Positions 1 to 9,471 of a stretch of DNA of 35,787 nucleotides are shown piece by piece. The translations under genes were made by a program, and so were the position numbers. Position 1 is the first letter of the stretch. Each line of letters begins with the position of its first letter. Origin of the DNA: Gemmatimonadota bacterium (GTDB lineage Bacteria; Gemmatimonadota; Gemmatimonadetes; Longimicrobiales; Gaopeijiaceae); NCBI GenBank assembly GCA_022561145.1, contig JADFRS010000019.1, forward strand, positions 1 through 35,787. Direction: 5' to 3'. The notes under the pieces are model-generated. The model saw only the letters and a list, made by a program, of their open reading frames with translations. It did no database searches and was not told where the DNA came from.

Positions 1-1
1 T

Positions 2-415
2 GAAGCGCCCGATACCGTTGTGGTGCGGGTGATCGAGGACGGCCCGATGCCGATGGGCCCCTTCGTGTACCTGGCGCAGTGCGCCGGCTGTCACGGGCCG
101 ACCGGCACGGAGGGCCCCAACGACCGCCTGGTCGGGACGACCCCCTGGGAACAGTGGCCGAGCGGCCGGGCCATCGGCAACTACTGGCCCTACGCCACCA
201 CGCTGTTCGACTACATAAGCAAGGCGATGCCCCAGCTGACGCCGGGCACGCTCACGGCCGACGAAACCTACGCGGTGATCGCATACATCCTGAACCTGAA
301 CGGGCTCGTCCCGGACGACGGGGTCATGAACGCCGAGACGCTCCCCGCGGTCGTGATGCCGGCCCGGGACAAGTTCGTGCCGGACGACCGACGGGGTGGG
401 GCGGAGGTGCGGTAG
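2..415 (+). CDS. SoxD-like c-type cytochrome (sulfite dehydrogenase cytochrome subunit family), 5' truncated by window edge
   Basis: CAGCHG haem-binding motif; IGNYWPYATTLFDYISKAMP and DETYAVIAYILNLNGLVPDD resemble SoxD-type cytochromes; frame stays open to window base 2. Confidence 0.8.
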   Translation, partial: EAPDTVVVRVIEDGPMPMGPFVYLAQCAGCHGPTGTEGPNDRLVGTTPWEQWPSGRAIGNYWPYATTLFDYISKAMPQLTPGTLTADETYAVIAYILNLNGLVPDDGVMNAETLPAVVMPARDKFVPDDRRGGAEVR

Positions 416-447
416 CGGCCGACCCGCCGTCAGTCTATCCCTCCGGC

Positions 448-654
448 TCAATCTTCCGGATCATCGCGGGGATCGAATATGTCGTCGATCCTCAGGTCGA
501 ACGCCTCCGCCAGCTTGAAGGCCAGAGATAGAGACGGATCGTGCTTGCTGGTCTCGACTGCGTTGATTGCCTGCCGGGAAACGCCGACGTGCTCGCCGAG
601 ATCGGCTTGGCTCCACCGGCGCTCCGCACGAAGAACCCGAAGCCGGTTCTTCAT
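448..654 (-). CDS. Small XRE/Cro-type HTH transcriptional regulator (68 aa, start at MKNRLRVLRAERRWSQADLGEHVGVSRQAINAVE)
   Basis: Canonical HTH_3 pattern (SQADLGEHVGVSRQAINAVETSKHDPSLSLAFKLAEAF); ATG overlaps the upstream gene's stop (ATGA). The listed 118 aa ORF start is probably too early. Confidence 0.85.
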   Translation of the reverse strand: MKNRLRVLRAERRWSQADLGEHVGVSRQAINAVETSKHDPSLSLAFKLAEAFDLRIDDIFDPRDDPED

Positions 655-1049
655 CTGGCGCGCCACAGCAGTACGCGGTAGATGATGCCATAGGTTGCGA
701 TCAACGTTGGCAGCACCCAGATCATCGAGATTCGCGGCGCGTTGATCGAGCCTTCCAAAAAGCCGTAGCCAAAGCTGAGGAAACCCACGATGCCCGCACC
801 CCACAAGAGCGCCTCCGATTCGACACTACGCAGGAACTCATCCACGGCTCGGAATCTCACCACGAAGGCGTGCAGGGCGTAGAGAGCGGGCACCATCGGC
901 AGCAGCGAAAGCGCGCCGGCCCGCCATCCTGTAACCTCCAGCCCATTGATCGTCCATACCGAGGCGAGCACTACCCCGCTGTAGACGAGCATGGCCCCGC
1001 CGAAATGCACCAGATAGCGTTTGGTTGCAGCCTTGGTCGGACTGCTCAT
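651..1049 (-). CDS. Small integral membrane protein, partner of the adjacent HTH regulator
   Basis: Several hydrophobic segments; translationally coupled to flanking genes on both sides. Confidence 0.7.
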   Translation of the reverse strand: MSSPTKAATKRYLVHFGGAMLVYSGVVLASVWTINGLEVTGWRAGALSLLPMVPALYALHAFVVRFRAVDEFLRSVESEALLWGAGIVGFLSFGYGFLEGSINAPRISMIWVLPTLIATYGIIYRVLLWRAR

Positions 1050-1975
1050 CAGTCCCTCCTCTCGCGATCACCGGTCAGCATTCCGCCGAGTGCATCGGCG
1101 AAGGCGTCGGGTCGGTCCAGCATGATGAAGTGGCGCGAGTCGACAATGATGCGGACATCGACATCAGCCAGTCCGGCGTATTGACCTTCATATATTGCGC
1201 GCAACTGGTCACTCGAATAGGGAGCGCCGTCGCTCCAGGCCGCCAGTACGGTCACACGCGCGCCGACCTTCGCCAATATCGGACGGAAATCGGAGCCCGC
1301 CACTTCGCCCATCGCTTGGGCGACCGCGGCCTGGTCGGACGCCTCCATATAGCCCATCACCTGCTTCTGACCCGACTCGGTGATCGATTGCAGGGCGATG
1401 CCCTGGTGCGCAAAGCCGAGGTATTGCTCTCGCGGCATACCGGCCATTCGCATGCGGAGTGCCGCGCCGTACTGCGCGGCGGCCTCGGGCGTCACCGTCG
1501 GATCGAACAGAGCGGCGTAGAATGGCGCGCTATCGACAACGAGGACCCGGCCCACGGCATCGGGACGCGCGGCCGCCAGCTGCAGGGCGATTTGCCCGCC
1601 AATGGAATGACCGACGAGAACCGCGTCCTGCAGTCCCTCCTCATCGAGATAGTCTGCCAGCGCGCCGACTGCCAGTTCGACATAGGGGGCGATCGGATCC
1701 ACTGCCGATAGGCCCGCGAAACCGGCGAGCGTGACGATGTGAAGGTCGTGGCTGTCGACGATGCTCGCGGCGGCCGCATCCCAGACAGCGCCCGGGGAGC
1801 CCAGGCCGGGGATGATAACGACCGGCCGGCCCCCGTCGGCGCCGCGACGTTCGACCTCGAATCGTGACTCTTTCGACTCCTGCGCCACGCTCTCGGGAAG
1901 ATTCGCAGTGAAAATGGCGATCGCGATGGTGACCCAGAGTGCGGGCTTGAAAGGTTCAAAGGCCCTGCAATGCAT
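1049..1975 (-). CDS. Alpha/beta hydrolase with signal peptide
   Basis: VVIIPGLGSPGAVWD and GHSIGGQIALQLAAARPDAVGRVLVVD nucleophile elbow; C-terminal DSRHFIMLDRPDAF catalytic His region; AGGAG 7 nt before ATG. Confidence 0.85.
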   Translation of the reverse strand: MHCRAFEPFKPALWVTIAIAIFTANLPESVAQESKESRFEVERRGADGGRPVVIIPGLGSPGAVWDAAAASIVDSHDLHIVTLAGFAGLSAVDPIAPYVELAVGALADYLDEEGLQDAVLVGHSIGGQIALQLAAARPDAVGRVLVVDSAPFYAALFDPTVTPEAAAQYGAALRMRMAGMPREQYLGFAHQGIALQSITESGQKQVMGYMEASDQAAVAQAMGEVAGSDFRPILAKVGARVTVLAAWSDGAPYSSDQLRAIYEGQYAGLADVDVRIIVDSRHFIMLDRPDAFADALGGMLTGDRERRD

Positions 1976-1991
1976 GGGAAGACTCCTTATC

Positions 1992-2022
1992 AGGTTTTAT
2001 TGACTGAATGTCAGGATAACCT
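1992..2022. promoter_or_regulatory. 31-bp imperfect inverted repeat (AGGTTTTATTGAC-TGAAT-GTCAGGATAACCT), candidate operator for the hydrolase/membrane/HTH operon
   Basis: Arms match at 10 of 13 positions; lies directly upstream of the operon's first ORF. Confidence 0.45.
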
Positions 2023-2063
2023 TACACAAAGAAGCGGCGGGTGTCAAGTAGACCTGACTTTTC

Positions 2064-2845
2064 ATGAGGCGAGAGGCGTTGCCGTTGTTCAGCATTTGGC
2101 TGCGGCGCGCGCGCCGCCGTTGGGGTCGGGTGGGGCCGTTGCTGGTCTGGGTGAGGGCGGTGGTCGATCTCCTCGGCGCGCATATCGGTGCCCGCCGAGG
2201 AGCGGCTCGTAAGACTGACGGAGGAGAGGTGATGGGACAGCTTTGGGATGAGGTTCGTCTGGCCGTGCGCACGTTGATCGCGACGCCCGGGTTTTCGCTC
2301 GTCGTCATCGTAACCCTGGCCCTGGGGATCGGCGCCAACACGGCAATCTTCAGCGTGGTGAACGGAGTGCTCCTCCGGGCGTTGCCGTACGAGGATCCGG
2401 AGGATCTGGGCCTCGTCCCTTCTCGACCTACGTGGAGGACCAGCTCGCGCCGACGGAGTTCGCGCTGCTTCTCGTAGCGATCTTCGCCGGGGTGGCGCTC
2501 GTGCTGGCATCGGTGGGCCTCTACGGAGTGATCGCCTACACCGTGCGTCAACGTACGGCCGAACTCGGAGTCCGCATGGCCTTCGGTGCAGAGCCTGGAG
2601 CGATCCTCCGGCTGGTGCTCAAGCACGGGCTGTCCCTGACCGCCGTGGGCCTGATCGTCGGTCTCGCGACTTCTCTCCTCGCGACACGGGCTCTGTCTGG
2701 GCTGCTCTTTGGCGTCGACACCTTCGACCCGCGTACCTTCGCCGCTCTGACCCTACTCTTGGCCGCGGTGGCGTTCTGTGCCTGCTGGGTTCCGGCCCGC
2801 AGAGCGACACGGATGGACCCGGCAGAAGTCCTCCGGGGCGATTAG
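2064..2845 (+). pseudogene. MacB/FtsX-type ABC permease (ADOP-like) remnant with large internal deletion and frame change
   Basis: N-terminal piece [56 protein letters not shown] is followed within about 15 nt, in another frame, by C-terminal piece [60 protein letters not shown]...PARRATRMDPAEVLRGD; the central several hundred residues are absent. Confidence 0.85.
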
Positions 2846-2972
2846 CGGCCGTGGGACTCGGGGTCTGGCCGCAGAAACAGCCCTGAGATCATGGCTTGTA
2901 CGGCCGGCGTGGTCCTTTCACTGAGCGACGTCAGCTCGCGTCGTATACGAACTCATAAAACGTTGACCGCCT

Positions 2973-5228
2973 CTACCGCGGACCGGGAGGCAGGTGCGTA
3001 AGCAGATATCGCACCATGAGCATCCGCACGTGCAGCGACGTGCCCTCCCCCTCTCGGAGACCGTGGTTGCGGTTGGGATAGGCCATGTAGTCGAATGACT
3101 TGCCCAACTCAATGAGACGATCCACCAGCCCCTCCGTGATCTCGAGGTGGGTGTTGGTCTCCCCCGTGCCGTGGATGATCAGGAGGTCCCCCTTCAGGCC
3201 TTTGGCGAAGTTGATTGGGGCGGACCGGCGGTATCCCTCGGGGTTTTCCTCGCGGGTCCGCATGTAGATTTCCTGGAACCACGCATTGTAGAGATGCGGC
3301 TGCGGTTTGGGTGCCACAGCGATCCCTAGGTGATAGACATCCGGCTTCCGGAACATGGCGTTGAGTGTATTCGAGCCACCGCCGCTCCAACCCCAGATGC
3401 CCACCCGGGATAGATCGACGTACGGTCGTGTACGAGCCAGCTCCTGTAGACCCGCCGCTTGCTCTTCGGTCGATAGCGGGCCGAGGCTGCCGAACACCGC
3501 CCGCCGCCACGCGGCCCCTTTGGGCGCCGGCGTGCCACGGGTGTCCATACACACCACGAGATACCCGAGGTCGGCGATCACGCGATGGAAGTGGGCGTGG
3601 CTGCGGGCCCACTGGTCCAATACGTCCTGTGCGTGCGGCTCCGAGTATTGGTACACGAAGACGGGATACCTCCGGGACGGATCGAAGTCGCGGGGTTTGA
3701 TCATCCACGCGTCCATCACCACGCCGCCGCCGATATCGAGCTGGAGAAACTCGGTGGGCCCAGAGATCAACGACTCCGCCCTGTTGCGCAGCTCGTCATT
3801 GTCTTCGAGGACGCGCACCACCCGGTGCTCCGGCAGCTGTACCAGCTCGGTGACCGGGGGCGTGTCGAACGTCGAGTAGGTATGGAACGCCCATCTGGCG
3901 TCGGGCGAGAAATCGTAATTGTGCGTGCCGGGTTGGTCCGCGGGGGTAACCCGTTCGGGCTCTCGGGTGCCGTCCAACGGCACGCGATAGAGATACCGCT
4001 GGGTCGCATTGTCAGGGGAAGCGAGGTAGTAGAATCGGCCTCCCGCTTCGTCCACCATGCCGCGTTCGATGATGTCGAAGGCTCCGGGCGTTAGGAGAGC
4101 CTGCTCCTCTCCGTCGCGCGAGACGACATAGGCGTGGCGCCAGCCGTCCTTTTCGCTCAGCAATACGAACGCGCGACCCCCGTGGATCCACTCCAGGCCG
4201 CTATTCAACCGGTAGCTCGCAACAACCCACGCAGGATCGGATTCGTGGTACATGCGGGTCACCGCACCGGTGCGGACGTCGGCAATGAGGAACTCACGTT
4301 CATCCCGACCACGGCTCCTCCATTCCACCAGCAGTTCCTGTGAATTCGTGGCCCAGTCGACCGGTCCGAGGTAGAATCCCTCGGCTGGGGCGGGAAGCGA
4401 GAGCCACAGCGGCTCGCCTCCCTGGGCATCGACTACGCCAACACGCAAAGTCGCAATCGTCTCGCCTACCCTGGCAAAGCGGACTTCTGTGAACCCTCTA
4501 TACGATGGATCGCCCGGGACGAGCATCGCCCGCAACCGGACCTCGGACACGTCCGACTGTACGTAGGCGATCCGCCTTCCGTCGGGACTCCACACAGCGC
4601 GACTGTTCGACACCGACCCCACGGCCCCGTCCGTGGTGAGCGGAATCGTCCGGTCGAGACTCAGATCGTAGACATGCAGGTTGCCCCGATCAGCGTACAG
4701 GAAGCGTTGCCCGTCCGGTGAAATGCTGTTGTCCATGCCACCCCCACCGACGCCTGCAACGACTCGGCGAAGCGTCCCTGAACTCCGCTCCAGAATCCAG
4801 TAGTCGTTTACGCTGTTTCCCGCCTCGCGCCTACTCGCCTGCAGCAGCAGCCGGTCGCCGTCCGGCATCAGGGCGTAGTCTTCAATGGCAAGGGGGTCGG
4901 TCGCGCCCGGAGGAACGAGTTGCGACCGTGAGGCCAGCACGGTGCGTTCGCCGCTGGCCGCATCATAGCGTACCAGTTCTCGTGCATTCGTCCCGGGCGC
5001 CGGCTCCAGCATGGTGTAGCCCGAACCGTCCCGGAGCCATGTGGCTCGAAAGGATCGCGGATTGAATTCCCCGCGCTCGTAGATCGCTCGGAGTCGTGCT
5101 TCGGCTTCGGCTGGGACCTGGGCGGAGGCATCGACGCCTTGAAGCGTGAGTACGGCTGCGATACCGGCCAGACAGAGACACGGCGTGATCCTTCTCTTCA
5201 GCAATGTTCTAGGCTCTGTGAAGATCAT
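2973..5228 (-). CDS. Secreted S9 family peptidase (DPP-IV-like prolyl oligopeptidase)
   Basis: Signal peptide; WD/propeller-like N-terminal half; GIWGWSGGGSNTLNAMFR nucleophile motif; DLLIIHGTGETNTHLEITEGLVDRLIELGK; YPNRNHGLREG catalytic His. Confidence 0.92.
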   Translation of the reverse strand: MIFTEPRTLLKRRITPCLCLAGIAAVLTLQGVDASAQVPAEAEARLRAIYERGEFNPRSFRATWLRDGSGYTMLEPAPGTNARELVRYDAASGERTVLASRSQLVPPGATDPLAIEDYALMPDGDRLLLQASRREAGNSVNDYWILERSSGTLRRVVAGVGGGGMDNSISPDGQRFLYADRGNLHVYDLSLDRTIPLTTDGAVGSVSNSRAVWSPDGRRIAYVQSDVSEVRLRAMLVPGDPSYRGFTEVRFARVGETIATLRVGVVDAQGGEPLWLSLPAPAEGFYLGPVDWATNSQELLVEWRSRGRDEREFLIADVRTGAVTRMYHESDPAWVVASYRLNSGLEWIHGGRAFVLLSEKDGWRHAYVVSRDGEEQALLTPGAFDIIERGMVDEAGGRFYYLASPDNATQRYLYRVPLDGTREPERVTPADQPGTHNYDFSPDARWAFHTYSTFDTPPVTELVQLPEHRVVRVLEDNDELRNRAESLISGPTEFLQLDIGGGVVMDAWMIKPRDFDPSRRYPVFVYQYSEPHAQDVLDQWARSHAHFHRVIADLGYLVVCMDTRGTPAPKGAAWRRAVFGSLGPLSTEEQAAGLQELARTRPYVDLSRVGIWGWSGGGSNTLNAMFRKPDVYHLGIAVAPKPQPHLYNAWFQEIYMRTREENPEGYRRSAPINFAKGLKGDLLIIHGTGETNTHLEITEGLVDRLIELGKSFDYMAYPNRNHGLREGEGTSLHVRMLMVRYLLTHLPPGPR

Positions 5229-5428
5229 GTTCTACGTTCCCGGAGATCAGTACGCACTTCATTCGGTGCCGATCGAAGATACAGATCCAGACACGGCCCG
5301 GCATGGTTTCGTTCACGGGCCTTTCCGGGTGCACGTCTCGAATCGGGTCGAAGGACCAAACTCGCTTCGCCAAAACGTGACGGATAGGTTGGCAACGCTC
5401 CTCCACCGCTCGACATCGAGGTCGTCAC

Positions 5429-7876
5429 GTGCATCCGCACACCGTGTCTTCGATCACCACCGCGGCCGCGCTCATGCTCTTGGCCGCCCCGGCGCATGCG
5501 CAGGACAATCCCGCATCGCCGCTCAAGCTCTGGTACGACGAGCCCGCGTCAGCCTGGAATCAGGCGCTCCCGGTGGGGAACGGCCGCCTCGGTGCCATGA
5601 TCTTCGGTGGCGTCGAGCGGGAGCGCATCCAACTGAACGAAGAGACCCTCTGGTCAGGAGGGCCGTACGACCCCGTCGTCGCGGGGGCGCACGAGGCTCT
5701 GCCCCGGATCCGCGACTACCTCTTCGATGGGGACTTCGTGCGGGCTCACGACCTCTTCGGACGCACAATGATGGGTGTGCCCTACGAGATGATGAAGTAC
5801 CAGCCGTTCGCGGACCTTTGGCTGGACTTCCCGGGCCATGAAGGCGCGACGGATTACAGGAGGGAGCTCGATCTGAGGGACGGCGTGGCCCGGGTGAGTT
5901 ACGTGGTCGACGGGACTACCTATCTTCGCGAGGTGTTCTCAAGCGCCGTGGATCAGGTGGTGGTAGTCCGCATCACGGCCGACCGCCCCGGTGCTGTGAC
6001 CTTCTCCGCGAACCTGCACGGGGTGAGGAACCCCGCGCACTCCAACTACGGCACAGACTACTTCCTCATGGACGGGATCCCTCCGGGGGATCTCCGGGTC
6101 ACTGGAAAGAGCTCCGACTACCTGGGCATCGAGGGCCGCCTGCGCTACGAGGGACGCGTCCGGGCGAGAGTGAGCGGCGGGACCACCGAGGTGGACTATC
6201 GCACCCTCCACGTGCGGGACGCCGACGAGGCAGTCCTCGTGTTCGCAGCGGCTACGAGCTTCGTCGACTACCGGAACGTGTCGGCAAGTCCGGCTGAACG
6301 CGTGCAAGCTGCGCTTTCCAACGTTCGTGACCGCAGTTGGGATGCGATGCGAACCGATCACGTACGCGAGCACCGCTCCTGGTTCGATCGGGTAGAGCTG
6401 ACCCTCGGAGCCCCCGCCGCGGCTGGGCCGAGCTTGCCCACGGATGAGCGCATCGAGCGCTTCGCCGACAACCCCGATCCCGGCCTGGCAGCGCTCTACT
6501 ACCAGTTCGGTCGGTATCTGCTCATCGCAAGCTCCCGGCCGGGCACCCAGCCCGCCAATCTCCAGGGGATCTGGAACGACAACCCAAACCCGTCGTGGGA
6601 CAGCAAGTACACCATCAACATCAACCTGCCGATGAACTACTGGCCCGCCGAGACGGGCAACTTGCAAGAACTTGTGCAGCCTCTGGAGCGCTTCACCTAC
6701 GAGGTGGCCGAGGCAGGCGCGGCCACGGCCCGGGAGCACTGGAACGCACGCGGATGGGTGCTGCACCAGAATACCGACCTGTGGCGGGCCACCACCCCCA
6801 TGGACGGTCCTTCGTGGGGTGCGTGGCCCGTGGGCGGGGCGTGGATCATGACGATCCTGTACGAGCACTACCGTTTCAGCCGAGACGAGGCCTACCTGGA
6901 GCGCATCTACCCGGCGCTCCGGGGGCAGACGCAGTTCCTCCTCGACATCCTCGTGGAGCATCCAGACTATGGATGGCTGGTCACGGCGCCCTCGAACTCG
7001 CCCGAGAATTTTCCCGCATGGCCGGGCAACGGACGCTTCTTCGACGAAGTGAGTGGGCTTTTTCTCAAGGCGCGCACCATGGCCGCGGGCCCGACCATGG
7101 ACATGCAGATCATCCGTGAGGTCTTCGCCGAGTTCGTCGAAGCCGCTTCTATTCTGGGCATGGACGGTGAGCTCGCCGCAGAGGCGAACGCGGCCCGCTC
7201 GCGATTGGCACCGAACCAGATCGGGAAACACGGCCAGCTCCAGGAATGGATCGAGGATTACGACGAGATCGAGCCCGAACACAGACACCTCTCTCACCTC
7301 TGGGGCCTTTACCCCGGCAGCGAGATCACCGCGGCCTCTGGTGATCTGACGCGCGCGGCCGCTGTCTCCCTCGACCGGCGCGGCACGGGCGGATGCGGAT
7401 GGTCGTACGGCTGGAAGATGGGTCTGCGAGCTCGGCTCCTGGACGGCGAAAAGGCGCTCCTACAGCTGCGTGCGCTCCTCACTGAATCGTCGCTTCCCAA
7501 CTTCTTCTCGCTTTGCTCAGGAGTACTCCAGGTAGACGGCAACTTCGGCGCGACCGCCAGCATCGCCGAGATGCTGCTCCAATCACAGAACGGCATGATC
7601 CGGCTTCTTCCAGCGCTTCCGTCCGAGTGGTCACAGGGAAGCGTCAACGGGCTCAGGGCCCGGGGCGGGTTCACGGTGTCCATGAGGTGGACGGACGGAT
7701 CGCTGATGGAGGCCGGCCTCGAGGCGTCGGTGGACGGGCCCTGCCGAGTCGTGGCCGAGGGTCTGACGGCCGTGCTCTCGGAGGGGCGCACCATTCCCCT
7801 CACCCTCACCGCCGACGGCAGCTTCCAGTTCGAAGCTCACGCCGGTTTCAGTTACCAACTGATGTTCGAAGGATGA
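5429..7876 (+). CDS. Glycoside hydrolase family 95 (alpha-L-fucosidase-like), secreted
   Basis: PLKLWYDEPASAWNQALPVGNGRLGAMIFGGVERERIQLNEETLWSGGP; NLQGIWNDNPNPSWDSKYTININLPMNYWPAETGNL; HRHLSHLWGLYPGSEI; signal peptide MHPHTVSSITTAAALMLLAAPAHAQ. Confidence 0.95.
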   Translation: MHPHTVSSITTAAALMLLAAPAHAQDNPASPLKLWYDEPASAWNQALPVGNGRLGAMIFGGVERERIQLNEETLWSGGPYDPVVAGAHEALPRIRDYLFDGDFVRAHDLFGRTMMGVPYEMMKYQPFADLWLDFPGHEGATDYRRELDLRDGVARVSYVVDGTTYLREVFSSAVDQVVVVRITADRPGAVTFSANLHGVRNPAHSNYGTDYFLMDGIPPGDLRVTGKSSDYLGIEGRLRYEGRVRARVSGGTTEVDYRTLHVRDADEAVLVFAAATSFVDYRNVSASPAERVQAALSNVRDRSWDAMRTDHVREHRSWFDRVELTLGAPAAAGPSLPTDERIERFADNPDPGLAALYYQFGRYLLIASSRPGTQPANLQGIWNDNPNPSWDSKYTININLPMNYWPAETGNLQELVQPLERFTYEVAEAGAATAREHWNARGWVLHQNTDLWRATTPMDGPSWGAWPVGGAWIMTILYEHYRFSRDEAYLERIYPALRGQTQFLLDILVEHPDYGWLVTAPSNSPENFPAWPGNGRFFDEVSGLFLKARTMAAGPTMDMQIIREVFAEFVEAASILGMDGELAAEANAARSRLAPNQIGKHGQLQEWIEDYDEIEPEHRHLSHLWGLYPGSEITAASGDLTRAAAVSLDRRGTGGCGWSYGWKMGLRARLLDGEKALLQLRALLTESSLPNFFSLCSGVLQVDGNFGATASIAEMLLQSQNGMIRLLPALPSEWSQGSVNGLRARGGFTVSMRWTDGSLMEAGLEASVDGPCRVVAEGLTAVLSEGRTIPLTLTADGSFQFEAHAGFSYQLMFEG

Positions 7877-7980
7877 CATGAAGGCGCTCATGTTCCGCCC
7901 CCTCCGCTGGGACTACTTTGTCCGGCATCTGCTCGGAGTAGACCCAGCCAGGGAGTTCGAGACCGGGAGGGTAGCCCCCA

Positions 7981-8702
7981 TGTCCACGTCCACACGCATC
8001 AAAATCCTCAGTTGGGTTGGCCTGGCGGTTGCTTTCGGTGCCTGCGGCGGGCAGGGGACAGACCCGGTGGATGATCGACGCACCGTGACCTGGCATGCCA
8101 TCGAGTGGAGTGGAGGTACGGTCAACCTGGCGGTGCTTCCCCCTCCCCAGGTAGGGTCGGGTGGCCACCCTGTCGTCTTCGCGCTTTCCTGGGGCGCTGG
8201 GTCGGCAGACCTCGTAATAGGATTCCTGGAGACGTACTGGGCCGTGGAACCGGGGAATCGAGGGTACTTCGTCGTGGCGCCTGAGGTAACGGGATCGACG
8301 CTGGCCGATATCGCCGACGAGCTGCTGCCCGCGATTTTCTCCTGGATGGACGCGGAGCTGCCCTACGACCCTACGCAGGTTGCGCTGGTAGGGGCGTCGA
8401 ACGGGGGGAGGGGGATCTTCCACGCCGCACTGTCACAACCGAATCGATTCCGGGCCCTGGTGGGGCTCCCTGGCGAATACTCCGGTGATCCCGGGAATCT
8501 GGCCGTGTTATCAGGCAAACCCGTATGGCTCATGGTTGGAGAGTTCGATCAGGGGTGGGTGGTGGCGGCCCAGGCTACTGCGGATGCGCTTTCGGCGGTT
8601 GGGGCCGAGGTCACGCTGGAGGTGTTGGCAGAGCAGGGGCACGTCCTCTTGCTCAGCCCTTCGGTCCTCATGAACTGGATCGATGACGCGCTCGGGCGGT
8701 AG
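7981..8702 (+). CDS. Lipoprotein alpha/beta hydrolase (esterase/PHB-depolymerase-like)
   Basis: Lipobox-like VAFGAC after MSTSTRIKILSWVGLAVAF; nucleophile elbow GASNGGRG; ORF is open from 7878 but internal ATG 7981 gives a proper signal peptide. Confidence 0.75.
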
Positions 8703-8726
8703 CGAGTCCCCTGGCCGGGAGAGAAC

Positions 8727-9436
8727 ATGAGAGTTTGGGTCGGCACGAGTGGGTTCTCGTACAAGGCGTAGAAGGGCCACTTCTATCCGGAAGACCTTCC
8801 GGACAGCGGCATGCTGGCATACCACGGCGAGCGGCTGAGCTCGCTGGAGATCAACAACACGTTCTACCGGATGCCGTCTCGCAAAGTCCTGGCCGAGTGG
8901 GGAGAAAGGGTGCCCGAGTCGTTCATGTTCGTCCTCAAGGCCTCGCGCAAGATCACGCACTTCAAGAGGCTCAAGCCCGAAGCCGAGGACGAGTTGGCCT
9001 ACCTTCTGGATGTGTCCGGTGAGCTTGCCGAGCGCAGGGCCCCATCTTGTTTCGGTTGCCGCCGAATTTCAAGAAGGACGTCGAGCGCTTGAGGGCTTTT
9101 CTCGCGTTCTTCCCGGACGGCCTACGCGCGGCTTTCGAGTTCCGGAATCCGTCCTGGTTCGACGAAGAGGTCTACGCCGCGTTGCGCGAGCACAACGTGG
9201 CGCTGGTAGCGGCCGACACGGGCGAGGAGGGGGAGGATCCGCCGGTGGTGCCCACGGCATCGGTCGGTTACGCGCGCTTGCGCAAGGAGGCCTACGAGCC
9301 GGGTGAGATCGAGTCGTGGGCCGAGCGCCTCACCGCTCCTGATCGGGAGGACTCCTACGTCTTCTTCAAACACGAGGACGCGGGCGCCGGTCCCGCTCTG
9401 GTAAAGGTGTTCAGGGAGCTGGCCGACGGAGCGTGA
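8727..9436 (+). pseudogene. DUF72 (YecE-like) protein, disrupted by an amber codon and a frameshift
   Basis: MRVWVGTSGFSYKA-TAG(8769-8771)-KGHFYPEDLPDSGMLAYHGERLSSLEINNTFYRMPS; frame changes near 9034-9041, then FRLPPNFKKDVERLRAFL...AFEFRNPSWFDEEVYAALREHNVAL. Confidence 0.9.
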
Positions 9437-9471
9437 GGTGGGGTGGCACACAGTATGCCCGCCCGCCCGTC

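Noticed and set aside
5939-7297. 452 aa minus-strand ORF opposite the GH95 gene
   Set aside because: Shadow ORF; plus strand carries unmistakable GH95 homology
8769-8771. In-frame TAG in the DUF72 gene as a possible recoding (pyrrolysine) codon
   Set aside because: No Pyl machinery seen, the conserved residue is Trp, and the same gene has a second frameshift, so decay is simpler
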